Of a stretch of DNA of 64,000 nucleotides, positions 23,456 through 34,904 are shown in pieces (within the stretch, counting starts at the first letter, position 1; every line of letters begins with the position of its first letter). The position numbers and the translations under genes were made by a program. Under the pieces are notes generated by a model. The model worked only from the letters and a program-made list of their open reading frames with translations. It searched no databases and had not been told where the DNA came from. The stretch is from positions 248,001-312,000 of the forward strand of contig NC_079515.1 of the NCBI RefSeq assembly GCF_000801105.2, given 5' to 3'. The stretch comes from Raphanus sativus. Taxonomy: Eukaryota > Streptophyta > Magnoliopsida > Brassicales > Brassicaceae.

Positions 23456-24365
23456 AGTTTCCTGTTAAGAAAACAGTATATGTTGGAGCAAGAACAGAAT
23501 GGGCCTTTTAAGTTTCAATTAGAAGCAACAGTATGCAATTAGAGAACACACAAGCACGAGTCAGTTGATTCGTCCCAGAAACCAATACAAGCAAAGCTTA
23601 GATCCTCGCCACTCCAATCAGATGTTACAAACACACACCAAATAATTCAATTAATTATCACAGCCGAGACATGCGAGTAAGCACACGGATGGGAAAAACA
23701 AAAACCATGTTTCATCAAAAGAGTCATAGACAGAACAGTAAAGATGAATAGATCTATGGTCGGAGATCAATCAAATGAGAGTATAAGCTCCCAAAAAGAG
23801 TATTAGAGTCCAATTAAATTGACACAAAAGATAATTCGATATTGTAAAATCCATTCATGAGCCAAACTGGATCTAATATAAATCTTAAGCGAATCCTAAA
23901 AGGAAAATTATCGGAAGATCAAACTGAACAGAAGCATCAGAGAAAACCTTAACAGAAATAAACCTTGTAAACGAGGAACTTTTCTTCTTGTCCAAAACTC
24001 AGATCTGCTCAAGGAAACGAGCGAGAAACGAAGAAACGGAAGGTAAATCGAACAAGGGAGCTAGCTAGCTAGCTTCTGCCTGTCTCCCTTATTACCGATT
24101 TTACCCCTTGCTTTCCGAAATGACAATACTACCACCGTTTCTTACTCGATTTTTGGGAGCTGCTCTCTTCGCCATCTTTCCTTTATCTCATGACCTCACA
24201 ACGACACCGTTTTCCATAACACTGTTGGGATTGGGCGTCAGTGTTGGGCCTTCAATCCTACAAAGCCTATCTTATTAGTTACTAGTAGTTTATCTTGCCA
24301 TGCATGCAATAATTAAGAAAACAAAAAATATCCAAAGGGAACAGTTTATTAAAGCAAATTATATA
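23456..24365 (-). promoter_or_regulatory. SEC13 copy 2 leader intron and promoter
   Basis: Leader intron, 5'UTR and upstream sequence that align in inverted orientation with 613-1534. The core agctagctagct and gtcattt/aaatgac blocks are shared. A GGCCC-type motif (gttgggcc) lies near 24243-24250. The alignment is interrupted upstream by a Stowaway-like MITE that copy 1 lacks. Confidence 0.55.
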
Positions 24366-24636
24366 CTCCATTCTGTCTCACTTTAATTGGTGTACTTTAA
24401 TTAATATTTAGAGGAAAACTTTTTGTTTCAGAATATTTGATGTTCTCATTATCTTACGTAAAATTTAATATTATTTGAATGTTGTGACCAATTACAAAAT
24501 ACTAATTTTTTTTATTGATTGAATTAATTTCATTTAATAATAGTTTTATGTAATCAAAATAAATTGTATAAAAATTTGTATTTTTTTAATCCATGTGCAA
24601 AAATCTTAAAATCCACTTAAAGTGATACAGAAGGAG
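24366..24636. mobile_element. Stowaway-like MITE
   Basis: A 271-bp element with inverted ends (left ctccattctgtctcacttta, right the inverse, taaagtgatacagaaggag) flanked by TA dinucleotides at 24364-24365 and 24637-24638. Ends starting CTCC with TA duplication are typical of Tc1/mariner-type Stowaway MITEs. It is absent from the corresponding place in copy 1 (about 630-650), so it arrived in this arm after the duplication or was lost from the other. Confidence 0.7.
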
Positions 24637-27600
24637 TATATGTTTGTATATATGTAATCACATCTTTAATTTTAAAATTATTCATAAACTATATACTATG
24701 ATCAAATTACGAGGACCAGATCGCATTAGGAGGAGACGAATTGGTGAAACTTGGGGGAGTCTTTCTTTTACGAAGCCTGTGTTTTAGGCCTTGCTTCTGC
24801 TCGTTTATGATGTTTTTCGTAGTGTGTCTGTGTTCTCTGTCTCAGGAACTTTGTCCCTTTTTGCAGTTTTTACACATTTTGAGAGTTAAAAATAACTATA
24901 TATATACTATGATCAAATTCTAATTACTATATATTCATTTAAATGTGACATAGTGTGCAGTATGGTCCAGACTTGATCCCCGAAGATTTCCGATCTCATT
25001 AATCGACTGAAACTGATATTATACCCAATTCGAGTTTATATAACTAGATATATAGAAGAACCTAACATATGCGAATGTCGACATTAATGCATTTTAGACA
25101 TATATATAAGTCCAAATTATATGGTTAATAACTAAGAAAGTTGGGTTTACACTATGGTCTTTTCGTGTATTCTTATATAACTTTATCTTGAGACAGGCGT
25201 TGTATATAATTAATATAGCAGAAAACGTCTGACGAAACCAATCATTAACATATATGATAATACTAGTATAATCAAGCGTCCATATATATATGATATGGTC
25301 AAAAAAAAGAAAACAAAAAGTATAACGTTTTAACAAAGTATTTGTCTTGGTCATATTTAAATACTTACTTGGAGACTATAATGTTGTGTAGACAGGCACC
25401 ATAAGAGTTCTATATTATCTTAAAATGTTAGTGAATAACACAAGCATTAAACTATGCATTTGTATATGCCAGTTGTAGTTAATTTTGTAGCACCAAACCA
25501 AGACAAACTTATAACTGTTATATCACATTAATATATAGAAATACAAATTTGTAAGTGCTTATGCAGGTGTAATCACCTTATATCTTGTGAAAGAAACAGG
25601 TGCTCGTTAAGTGCGAGTTAATGTAGAATGTAGATAAGGATTAGGAACGCGCGCAGAGATTACGTTATTATTTTTAATCAGCAACTTCTTGAGGTTTAGT
25701 TATTTTTATTATTATTTGTTTGCAACTGGTTTTTGATCGCTTTCTGACTGTAGCTATGAATATTTGCTTTTATTCTGTCGTCATTAGCAACTCCGCTAAT
25801 GAAGTAAAGCTTCAATACATGAAATGATGTTTTCTCATGTAGATACAGTGCTATATGCTCCCTCTTCTTCCTGTAGTCCAAAATGACATCCATCTCACTA
25901 AACCACCATTGGTGGGGTATAGGCTACACCATATAGTGCGATTCATATTTTTGTATTCATCAGTGGCTTGCATTTTGATACACAGACAAAAATGAAAGAA
26001 AAGAGTGATTATTGTTATTTCATTTACATGTAATCATGTATGCTCAAGAAAATATTTACTTTGACTGTGCAAAAGCGTTTTTATATTGAACAGTATGGTT
26101 TTGTATGAGGAGCAAAACTGAAATGCATTTTTTAATTTGTAGTGTATTTTAATGTTTCGAAATATGTATGCAGTTTTGACTTTTTTATTTTTCTAAAATC
26201 ACTTTTGAAGTAAGTATAAACAAATACATGAATGGTGAAAGCATAGCTGTTTTTCTAAATACGCTTTGAAATCTGTAGTGAGTAAGTCACCAATTACAAC
26301 CTCAATGTATTTGTCATAATCTACATCATAACTTTATTATGAATTTTCTAGTTGTTAGCAATCATGTTGTGTACAAACCAGTGATATATGTTTTCTCATC
26401 AACAGTCTTAACTCTGTTGCAATTATATATTTATTTCTTTTAAACCATTCATATTTCATAAACTTCAAACACGAATGTACATCTCAATAGCTTTCGCAAG
26501 TCACAACCAACGTAAGCACGTGTTTCTCCCAGGTTCTCAACAATGGAACCTATAGTTTCCATTATATAAAAAACCATCTATTTAATTAACGCATATTAAC
26601 CGGGACTTTTAGTTATAGTGGTAAAAAATTTACAAATGTGAGTATCTCCATTTAGATTCAAATTCCCATCACTTAAAAAAATAATATTTTGGTATCACCA
26701 AGAATAGAAGACAGACACATGGCAACGTATAACTAATATAACTAGTATAGACCACTTATGTGTTCATTTTACGATGATCCACATGAACCACTTATTTCTT
26801 ATGCTAATTTTTTTCAATGTATATGGCATATGTTTCTGCAGATGTAATAATTTGTTTTCATTAGTTTTTTCGTAATTTATATTTTTTTGTCGACGTTTCT
26901 TTATAATGTATTTGTAATCACGTTTTAAATTTCAATTAAATATTTTTGTTGAAAAAAAATAATTACAAAATAGAACTATTGGACTATGAATCATCATCAT
27001 CTTCACCTTTCTATGCGTCTTCAACATATTATTGGGCCATGTTAAAAGAAACATTTACGTATAAACAATATTTGTCAATGACCTTAAGAATAATCAATGA
27101 TTTGTAACAAAAAAAATGAATAAGAATATTCTGAAGACTGCAGTCAGCGTCTCGTTAATAATATTCAGAGGAAATATCGTGAAGTGAGGTAGATAGATCC
27201 ACGTCGACAAAGACATGATCCACGTGGCAATATACACATCAGAGAAGAGAAGTTTGATGCACGGAAGCTGTTCTTTAACAATTCGGTGCGAGTCGCCATA
27301 TTGTGGCACTGACGAGTCACGACACCACCTTTCTCCAAAGGCAAACCCTAAAGTTGATTTATCTTCCTTTTTTCTCAAGTAAAGCTTTTGCTTTTTCAAC
27401 ATTATCGCATTATTGATATCTAATAGAAATTTATCATCGAAAATAACACTTATCACAAACCAAAAAATCTGTAAAAATTATCTTCGTACTTAACTGAAAC
27501 TGAAATTTTATCTTACAAATGTAGTGTAAAGTCTCCAAAACTTCCGGTACATAGAAGCTAAAACCATGCGTATATGTTTGCATCAATTGCGAATCATGGC

Positions 27601-28261
27601 TCACTGCAGGTAGGATAACATGTGTATCTCTGTATAATCGAGCGTTGAAACAAGTCTCGACTGGTAAAATGCGTTTTCTTTAAACCATTTGTTATCTAAT
27701 CCCTCTAGCTCTGGAAATCCAGTATAATATTATACACTGCATGCGATTGGCGATGACCAATCACCATCAACTTTACATCTCTGCAAATATTGTAGATTAA
27801 ACAATTAATCTGAAAAGACAGACATATAATTCCCACAAAGTCAGTCAATGAAGCTAAAAAGTTGTATAAAAATGTACCAAAGTATAGAACATTTGTTTTT
27901 TCCACGATCACTTTTAATTTATCACACCTTTTGACGTAATTTAGAACATGTAAGACATCGTAAGTTAACGTCATACTACAATCAACTTCACAATTATACA
28001 ACGTACTCTTTATTTTATGTATAACATTCCTTGAATTAAGAAGCCACAAGTGCATAGATGCACCCGCTGTAATATATGACACTTGGCATATAGAGAGAAC
28101 ACGTGTTTTGTTCATGTATTGGCTATTCACTATACGTGCCACACGAGACCTACCTAACGACACACTTATTGTATGTTATTCTTAGTGATATACTGATATA
28201 CCGGAGTTTCAAAAATCAAAGTTTGTTTGGGGCTTCTTTTATCTAAAATAACTAATTTATA
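24637..28261. other. Gene-free intergenic DNA
   Basis: The first 50 bp (to about 24690) is the outer end of the inverted-repeat arm. The rest is AT-rich sequence without a convincing gene. The open frames at 27094-27456 and 27705-28163 have no domain, no matching splice structure and no codon signal. A possible SINE is listed separately at about 26600. Confidence 0.45.
26600..26692 (+). mobile_element. Possible tRNA-derived SINE remnant
   Basis: Within this stretch, ttagttatagtggtaaa resembles a pol III A box (TAGCNNAGTGG type). Forty bases later, agattcaaattccc resembles a B box (GGTTCGAATCC). An A-rich run (cacttaaaaaaataat) follows. This is the layout of Brassica SINE heads. The boxes are degenerate, and no target duplication was confirmed. 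Confidence 0.3.
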
Positions 28262-28490
28262 CTTCCTCCGTTTCATATTAAATGTCGTTTTAGAGAATTT
28301 TGTTCGTTGCAAAATAAATGTCGTTTTAGAGTTTCAATGCAAAATTTATTAACTCTATTCTCCATTCTATTTTTCTATTGGTTGAATTGTATCGGTAATG
28401 ATGTTTTTATATTAAAAATATGCAAAATTAAATGTTTTCTTAATCCGTGTGTACAAGTCTAAAACGACACTTATAATGAAACAGAGGGAG
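28262..28490. mobile_element. Stowaway-like MITE
   Basis: A 229-bp element with ends cttcctccgtttcat / atgaaacagagggag and flanking TA (28260-28261 and 28491-28492). An internal motif aaatgtcgttttagag is repeated near the left end, and its inverse occurs near the right. It has no coding sequence. Confidence 0.72.
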
Positions 28491-29162
28491 TATATTATTT
28501 GATTTTTAATATTTAATTTATGTAACCCCAAGATAAATGATTTCAAACTCTAGACTAAGAAAATACTAACGAAACTGAAATTTCACAGAAAACTTTCCAC
28601 TACTGATGTTTCTGATATAACTCGAACAATATGTGAAAGGAAAATTATAGTAAAATAGAAACACGTAAATAATATTAACTTGGAAAAGGAAAAATTAGCA
28701 CACAAGAAGGTACATAAAAATAAAAAGAAACCTACGATTTATTGGAAAATGAAATGTACAGAAACAAGTTTTGATAAAATTGGAAGCCTTTTAAAAAATA
28801 AAATAAAAAGTTTTGATAAAAGAAATACAAAGTAGAACGTAAAAGACGTAAAATCTACTAAAAAGAAACCGATACGCTTAATAAAAATGGAAGAAAGATA
28901 ACTTTGTTGTTTCTTTCTCTAATCAGTACATATAAGGATGAGATATAGCAAAGTAGATGGTAGATGGTCCATTTATAGTCATTACATACCGCATGGTGTT
29001 GCATTATTTCGATATTCATGTATATCATACTAATGGCCAGAAAAAAAAGAATCATCCACACTTTTTTGGTATTTACGTGATCCACTCTCTATATAACTAA
29101 AAGGGCGTCGTCGACAAAAATGAAAAAAAAAAGGAACAGAGGGATAAGACCTAGTAGACTTA
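28491..29162. other. Gene-free intergenic DNA
   Basis: AT-rich sequence with A-rich runs. The 75-aa frame at 28858-29085 is hydrophobic but has no recognised domain. Nothing else is seen. Confidence 0.4.
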
Positions 29163-29347
29163 CTAGTGTTTAGTTATAAATAAATCAGAACAATATCTAT
29201 CACAACCATTTTAAGTTGCTTTTTAAATCACGGTATTGAGGCATTTTTAACCTTGCTAGTGTTTAGTTATAAATAAATCAGCAAAAACAATCTATCACAA
29301 CTATTTTAAGTTGCTTTTTAAATCGTGGTATTAAGACATTTTTAACC
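29163..29347. repeat. Direct duplication of a ~92-bp segment
   Basis: Two adjacent copies start ctagtgtttagttataaataaatcag at about 29163 and 29256, and both run to gcatttttaacc-like ends. They differ at several positions, for example atcacggtattgagg against atcgtggtattaaga. Confidence 0.75.
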
Positions 29348-30442
29348 CAATTTCATTTTCTACTCTAAAATAAAGTAAAATAGAATATGAAATATAAAAT
29401 ACTTCAACCATATTTTATTTCTCATTTCATAATAGAGTTTATTCTATAAATTGAGTAATCCATTTTTTTGTGAAAAATAGATTAGAGCTGTAACATTTTA
29501 ACCTCATATTCTATTTTTTAAATGGATTTACGTTATGCTTTTATCAAGATCCTCGGCTTAAATAGAGATTATGGCCAAAATTTTCATAATAGTTTAAATC
29601 TTTTATTAACGAACTCCTTTATGTATATTGTTACGACGTTCCAACAAAAGCATAAATGTTATGCTTTCACAGTATTTTTAGAGACTACTTACATAGCTGT
29701 TTACCAAATATCGTTCCCGTAATTCTCAGAATGTGGAATTTTAATCTGTTAAGTTTTGTATTTTACTATGGTGTTTTTTCTATGTCACAGACACATATAT
29801 ATTGTGCTTATGCTGGCTAAATTTCAGTTTTGTTAACAGAATAAAAAGTTCTCGTGTTGACAAAAAGCGTTAGCGTAACGGTTATGAACATATGAATCAA
29901 CTAGGGTACATATTGAGTTTCCTAATCTACTTCAACCAAGTTGCCAGTTTCACGTATTTCCATTAAATATTCAGTCAGATTATTTTGCTCGACAATGTCG
30001 ACATCTTAGACTCGAATTCTACAAAAAAACTCTTTATCTTTTTTTAGTAATTTTGTAATTCTCACGCTCCATCGTTGGATTTTCATTTTCTTCTGAATTT
30101 TCCCATATCGCTTCAAGTTAATAGATTGTTAACCTCAGTTATTTAAGTAACTGAAGTATTAGAAATGTTAGTTTTATAATATATATATAAATATATTCCC
30201 TATTTATATATTTTATATATATTTTATGATCTGAAGAACAGAAAAGGTATGGCAAGGAGAGAAAAAATAAAGGAAAAGTTATTTAACATTCTATGCAATT
30301 ATGTACACATGTGAGTACATACTTTCACCCGTGTACGTATAGACACACATACATGTAGGCATGAAAGCAAATATATAAAGTTTCCAGGTATGGAAATTAA
30401 TCTCTGCCATTAACGGAAGTTTTCAAACACCCAAAAGACTAT
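29348..30442. other. Gene-free intergenic DNA left of the NPF gene
   Basis: AT-rich DNA with no supported gene. The short frame at 29522-29722 has no domain. TA-rich runs occur near 30178-30230. It ends at the MITE in the NPF promoter. Confidence 0.4.
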
Positions 30443-30697
30443 GGGTCTAACTGGTGACCAAGGAATGGAAGGGAATAGTGTATTCCTTGCTATTCCTAAT
30501 TGTTTTTACCATTTATGAGGAATAGTTTTTCGTTTTCGTTCCTTGTCATTCCTTTTATTTTAGAGGAATATAGAACAAATTTGTTCCTTGCTATAATTGA
30601 TGAGGAATAATATTCCTTTCTATTCCTATAAATTTATTCCTCTGTATTTTTTCCCTACTCATTCCTAGTATTCCTCTAATGGTCACCAGTTAGACCC
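30443..30697. mobile_element. MITE with perfect 18-bp terminal inverted repeats in the NPF promoter
   Basis: A 255-bp element begins gggtctaactggtgacca and ends with the exact reverse complement (tggtcaccagttagaccc), flanked by TAT on both sides (30440-30442, 30698-30700). The interior is made of many attcct / aggaat motifs in both orientations. No coding sequence. The superfamily is unclear: 3-bp duplication suggests PIF/Harbinger, but TAT is not its usual target. It ends 15 bp upstream of the NPF TATA box. Confidence 0.78.
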
Positions 30698-30712
30698 TAT
30701 GATTTTAAAACT

Positions 30713-30720
30713 TATAAATA
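30713..30720 (+). promoter_or_regulatory. TATA box of the NPF gene
   Basis: TATAAATA lies 113 bp upstream of the NPF start codon at 30834, the normal spacing for a plant promoter with a short leader. The MITE end is only 15 bp upstream of it, so all more distal promoter sequence has been pushed away by the insertion. Confidence 0.65.
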
Positions 30721-30833
30721 GGGAATTAATCTCACTAATCATCAACCTTTTCCCCCACTCTTCTACATACAAATAATCAACATCTCTCTCTTTCTCCACA
30801 CAGACGACAATAAACACATAAAGACGGCCTCTA

Positions 30834-33362
30834 ATGGATTTAGAACAGAAGACAAGAGGACTTGGCAAGTCATGTGCCCTTCTCATAGGTTAATAACTCA
30901 CCTCTCTCTACTATTTTGTTTCTTTCAAAGATTCAGAACTTCAGAGAAATTAAAGATAGATATATTTTTATTGTAAAGTGATTGCTGGAATGGAGAGATA
31001 TGCGTTCAAAGGAGTTGCATCAAACTTAGTGACATATCTAACAGATGTAGTGAAGATGAGTAATTCAAGAGCAGCCAAAACAGTTAATACTTGGGCTGGT
31101 TTCACTTCCATGCTGCCTCTCTTCTCTGCTCCTTTGGCTGATGCGTACTGGGATAGATTCTTCACTATCCTTGCTTCTTCTTCTGTCTACTTTGTGGTAC
31201 GACCTTTTAAATTAAATATATCTATGTACATATTTGTGTCAGTAAATCTTGAATTACTCATGAATTATATAAATGTTCAAACTCTCTTCCACCGTCGAAT
31301 ATTGCTGTTCAGTAAGATTTAGATATTTGGCCTTCTTATATATGATCGATTATCGTTTCTTATTTATTTTAATATTTTACTATTATTGAAACTGTTCTGT
31401 TAATAAACTGATGTATGCTGATAATATTTGGTCTCATATGCATATGCTTAACCAGCCATGCAGTATCCAAGTCATGATGTGCACTAGGTAGTATTAGAAC
31501 GAATAGTTTAAGACAGTCTTAAAATTAGAAAGTGAACATATGTGCTAAGTAGTGTTTGAAAAAAATGGTTTATACCATCTTAAATAGCAATGGGGTCACC
31601 ATCAGATTATAATTTTCTTTAACCACTAATGGTGTTTATATATATGTTTCCTTTTTATAATTTGCTTGACAATGGAATTTCGATTATAAATGTTGTTGAT
31701 AGTGCTCATAATGGGTCTTATCGGATCTTATTGGCAAAAAGCAGCTTAGTGGGAAATGCGATTTATTTTCCCTTTTGATACAAATTCGAATATTTATTTA
31801 TATAATGATTATTATTGTAAAGGGGCTAGTGGGATTGACATGGACTGCATTTGCTGGGTCACGTTCAGCTACGAAGACAATCTCAGCCTACTTTCTCTAC
31901 TCATCACTATGTCTTGTCTCAATCGGGTTAGGCGTCTTAAACCCTTCTCTTCAAGCCTTTGGTGCGGACCAGCTCGACCACGACCTTAATAAGGAATTTG
32001 AGCTTCTCTCGGGTGATCAAAAAGACGCTAAAGCTACCCGAAAGACTCAGTTTTTCCAATGGTGGTACTTTGGCGTCTGCGCTGGAAGCCTTCTGGGTGT
32101 CACTGTCATGGCTTATATCCAAGACACTTTTGGCTGGGTCCTAGGTTTTGCCATACCCGGAATAGCCATGTTCCTGTTGATCCTGCTGTTCTTGTCGGGT
32201 TGCGGAATCTATGTCTATGGTGCTGGTGCTGGTTCCAAGACGAAAACAACCCCTACACCTTTTGAGAAGATCCTTAAGCTCATCAAAGGGGCTGTAGTGA
32301 AGAAAAAGAAGAAGAAGCAGGGAAGCAAATATACACTTGCAGATGAGGAAGATTTGGATGCTATGGAGCTAGAGTGAGTTTTTTTCCACTACTCTTAAAA
32401 AGTTTTTTATTTTTCAAATGTGACTAAACCATAATGACCAATTCTTGATTTGTGTGCGTAGGCTACAAGAGAGGCCTCTCTGTAAATGCGATGATGACGC
32501 TGAGGCTGAAGACATCGAAACTGCTTCAACAACCCCACAGCAAATGGATGATGAGAGTTCGAAAACGGGTTTCTCTGGACTTGATACAATCAAGTTAGTG
32601 CTTCGCCTTTTGCCCATATGGACGATGCTTCTCATGTTTGCAGTCATCTTCCAGCTACCAGCGACCTTCTTCACTAAACAAGGTATGACCATGAAGCGAA
32701 ACATCGGTTCCAGCTTCAAAATCCCTCCTGCGACCCTGCAAAGCACCATTACGCTATCCATAATCCTCCTCATGCCGCTGTATGAGAAGATCTTGATCCC
32801 TGTCACCAAAAGAATCAAGAACAACGGTCAAGGCATCTCTGTGATGGAGAGAATGGGAGTTGGAATGTTCCTATCCATCATTGCCATTGTTATCGCGGCG
32901 ATGGTCGAGAGGAAAAGACTAGACATAAGCCAAAAGGTGAAGAGTTTACCTGATTACGATCCAGAAACAGTCCCGTTCAGCATCTTCTGGCTGCTGCCTC
33001 AGTACATACTCCTGGGAATCTCGGATATATTCACAGTGGTTGGGATGCAAGAGTTTTTCTACGCCGAGGTTCCGGTTAGAATGAGAACAATGGGATTTGC
33101 TCTGTACACAAGTGTGTTTGGCGTAGGAGGCTTTGTGAGCGCAGGGCTGATCTCAGTGGTGGAGGCTTATTCAACCTCAACAGGTGAAGGGCAAAACTGG
33201 TTTGCAGATGATTTGTCGGAAGCTAGGCTAGACAAATACTACTGGCTGCTTGCGCTAACAAGTACTATAAGCTTTGTGGTCTACGTTGTTCTATGCAAGT
33301 ATTTCAAGAGTAGTAGTAGTGATCAAGGCAGTGAAGAAGAAAAAGAAAAAGCTCCTAAATAA
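30834..33362 (+). CDS. NRT1/PTR family (NPF) proton-coupled transporter
   Basis: Four exons: 30834-30888, 30979-31196, 31823-32373, 32462-33362. They join in frame to 574 aa, the usual NPF length. It is a major facilitator protein of the plasma or tonoplast membrane, with about twelve membrane segments in two halves. A long charged cytosolic loop ([19 protein letters not shown] and onward) lies between segments 6 and 7, as is typical of plant NPFs. The [15 protein letters not shown] motif after segment 4 is diagnostic. NPF members carry nitrate, peptides, hormones or glucosinolates; the substrate here cannot be told. The TM1 proton-coupling motif ExxER reads AGMER, so the first Glu is missing. 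It converges on the DUF716 gene. It corresponds to At3g01350 by position. Confidence 0.92.
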
Positions 33363-33581
33363 GACAAAAGGAACAGTTTCGATTTCTTTGACTTTTAAAA
33401 CTAACCGTTTGCCACAACACGAGTGAACTAACTGTAATAGCTTAAGAAGTAACTCTCTTATAAACGCAAAAGATTTTAACTTTATTATTTTCGTGTGTTT
33501 GGTTACATTACATATCATCAACAATCCTCCCAACGGACCAACAAACATTTCTAGAAAAAAAAGTCTGAAACTTTGATACCT

Positions 33582-34565
33582 TTAAGCGTGTGAGCTGATG
33601 ATTCCATTAACACCAGTTTCCTTAGCTCCTAGGTTACTATCTTGTCCAACCTCGTCTTCTTCTTCATCAGAATCGAGAGTGAAGTTACTTAAATTTTCCA
33701 TCTCAGCTCCGAGAGGCCGATACTTAGAGTGATCCTCCTCACGGAGATAACCTTTCCTGTTCGCAACGACAGAGAACAACGCAGTAGCTAAAACCACCAT
33801 GAGAGCCAAATGGCAGTTAAACTGAAGCGTAGCTATAGCTTTGGCCCTGTGGTAATCACCGTGCCCTCTGCACTTGATGGTGAAATTGCCTCTGGTCTTC
33901 TCGTGAAAGGAGCAGTTGTTAGTGATCAAACCGGTGAAAAACGAAACACCCATCTGCAGAAACCACGTGCCTTGCAGAATCAAACCGATCCCGCGCCCTA
34001 GCTTCGCGAACTGACGATGCGTGGTGTTGTTAGAGTCGGATCTAAGGTCGAAGAGGGTGGAGAAGACGCAGATGGCGATGGGGACGAGCATGAGATCGTA
34101 GTAGCGATTCTCGATTCCGGATGTGTCCTTCTTCTGGAGGTAGAACATGAGAAACTCCTCGATGAAGCCGAAGAGGAGCAGCAGAGTCGTGATCGAAGAC
34201 GGAAGAGCTGCAAAGGCTGCGTTTTTGGAGTTGGCCACCAGATGGCTTACGACGGCGTACACTAGGAATAAAACTGCGACGGCCAGGATCTGTAACTGGA
34301 GCATCGATCCGACCCGATCGCTGGATCCGATTGAGCTGAAGAAGGAGTAAATCGAGTTGGCGATAAACAGAGACGAAAGCAAAGCTGTGGGGATGGAAGA
34401 CGATCCACTAGATTTGGGCGGAGACGGAGTGATCTGAGGCGCCATAGGGGAAGACGAATCATCACCGGTAGATGAATTTGGATCGAGGTACGATGAGTCC
34501 AGTGACTCCCACGCGCCGATTACTGCAAATCCTCCGCCGGCGACGGCGTAGCCCAATATACCCAT
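33582..34565 (-). CDS. DUF716 (TMEM45-like) membrane protein
   Basis: A single exon for 327 aa. About seven hydrophobic segments are visible, starting with MGILGYAVAGGGFAVIGAW, then near residues 60-85, 88-112, 118-145, 155-175, 195-215 and 250-270. A Ser/Pro-rich loop lies at about 25-58, and an acidic tail (DSDEEEDE) near residue 300. This is the DUF716/TMEM45 family of plant and animal membrane proteins, whose function is not firmly known. The start was chosen because no other Met precedes it in frame and the N-terminal hydrophobic segment is family-typical. The stop is 220 bp from the NPF stop, convergent. It shares a 339-bp divergent promoter with CFM2. It matches At3g01360 by position. 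Confidence 0.88.
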   Translation of the reverse strand: MGILGYAVAGGGFAVIGAWESLDSSYLDPNSSTGDDSSSPMAPQITPSPPKSSGSSSIPTALLSSLFIANSIYSFFSSIGSSDRVGSMLQLQILAVAVLFLVYAVVSHLVANSKNAAFAALPSSITTLLLLFGFIEEFLMFYLQKKDTSGIENRYYDLMLVPIAICVFSTLFDLRSDSNNTTHRQFAKLGRGIGLILQGTWFLQMGVSFFTGLITNNCSFHEKTRGNFTIKCRGHGDYHRAKAIATLQFNCHLALMVVLATALFSVVANRKGYLREEDHSKYRPLGAEMENLSNFTLDSDEEEDEVGQDSNLGAKETGVNGIISSHA

Positions 34566-34904
34566 GAATTCAACTCACTCTCTCTCTCTCCGAGTTTCAC
34601 AGTATCTCTGCGAACCAGGCTTTACTTCTTTCAATGAACTTTGGAAGCTTCCGCCATGGACGCTTAACAGAACGAACAAACTCAACTTCGATCGGATTCG
34701 GGGACACCGGAATAACCCGACCCCAATAACCAAATTTGGTGGCCAAATAAAGCCCATTGGGTCTTAATTATAGAGATGTCTGTGAAGACCCAATTAGCCC
34801 ATATTGAGTTTATTGGGCCACAATAATATAAAACACACGTGACAATCACCTGCCCCTGTGGATATGCTTCTTTCTTCATTTCTGTTTGCTTCGGGTGTGG
34901 AGAA
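34566..34904. promoter_or_regulatory. Bidirectional promoter between DUF716 and CFM2
   Basis: The two start codons are 339 bp apart, head to head. The interval carries several GCCCA/TGGGC site-II-like motifs (agcccattgggtc near 34752, attagcccat near 34793, ttgggcca near 34812) and a G-box CACGTG at 34836-34841, 64 bp before the CFM2 ATG. Site II elements are frequent in promoters of organelle-biogenesis genes, and a G-box suits a light-responsive chloroplast gene. An in-frame upstream ATG at 34839 exists, but it lies within the G-box region. Confidence 0.6.

Noticed and set aside
24741..24923. 60-aa hydrophobic + strand frame
   Set aside because: No homologue recognised, no promoter, and ends in AT-rich DNA; chance frame.
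27094..27456. 120-aa open frame on the - strand
   Set aside because: Low-complexity AT-driven composition and no recognisable motif.
27705..28163. 152-aa open frame in the gene-free interval
   Set aside because: No domain, no signal peptide, biased towards residues from AT-rich DNA, no neighbour or synteny support. It might be worth a search, but the sequence alone does not support a gene.
32407..32824. Open frames antisense to NPF exon 4
   Set aside because: Shadows of the coding strand.
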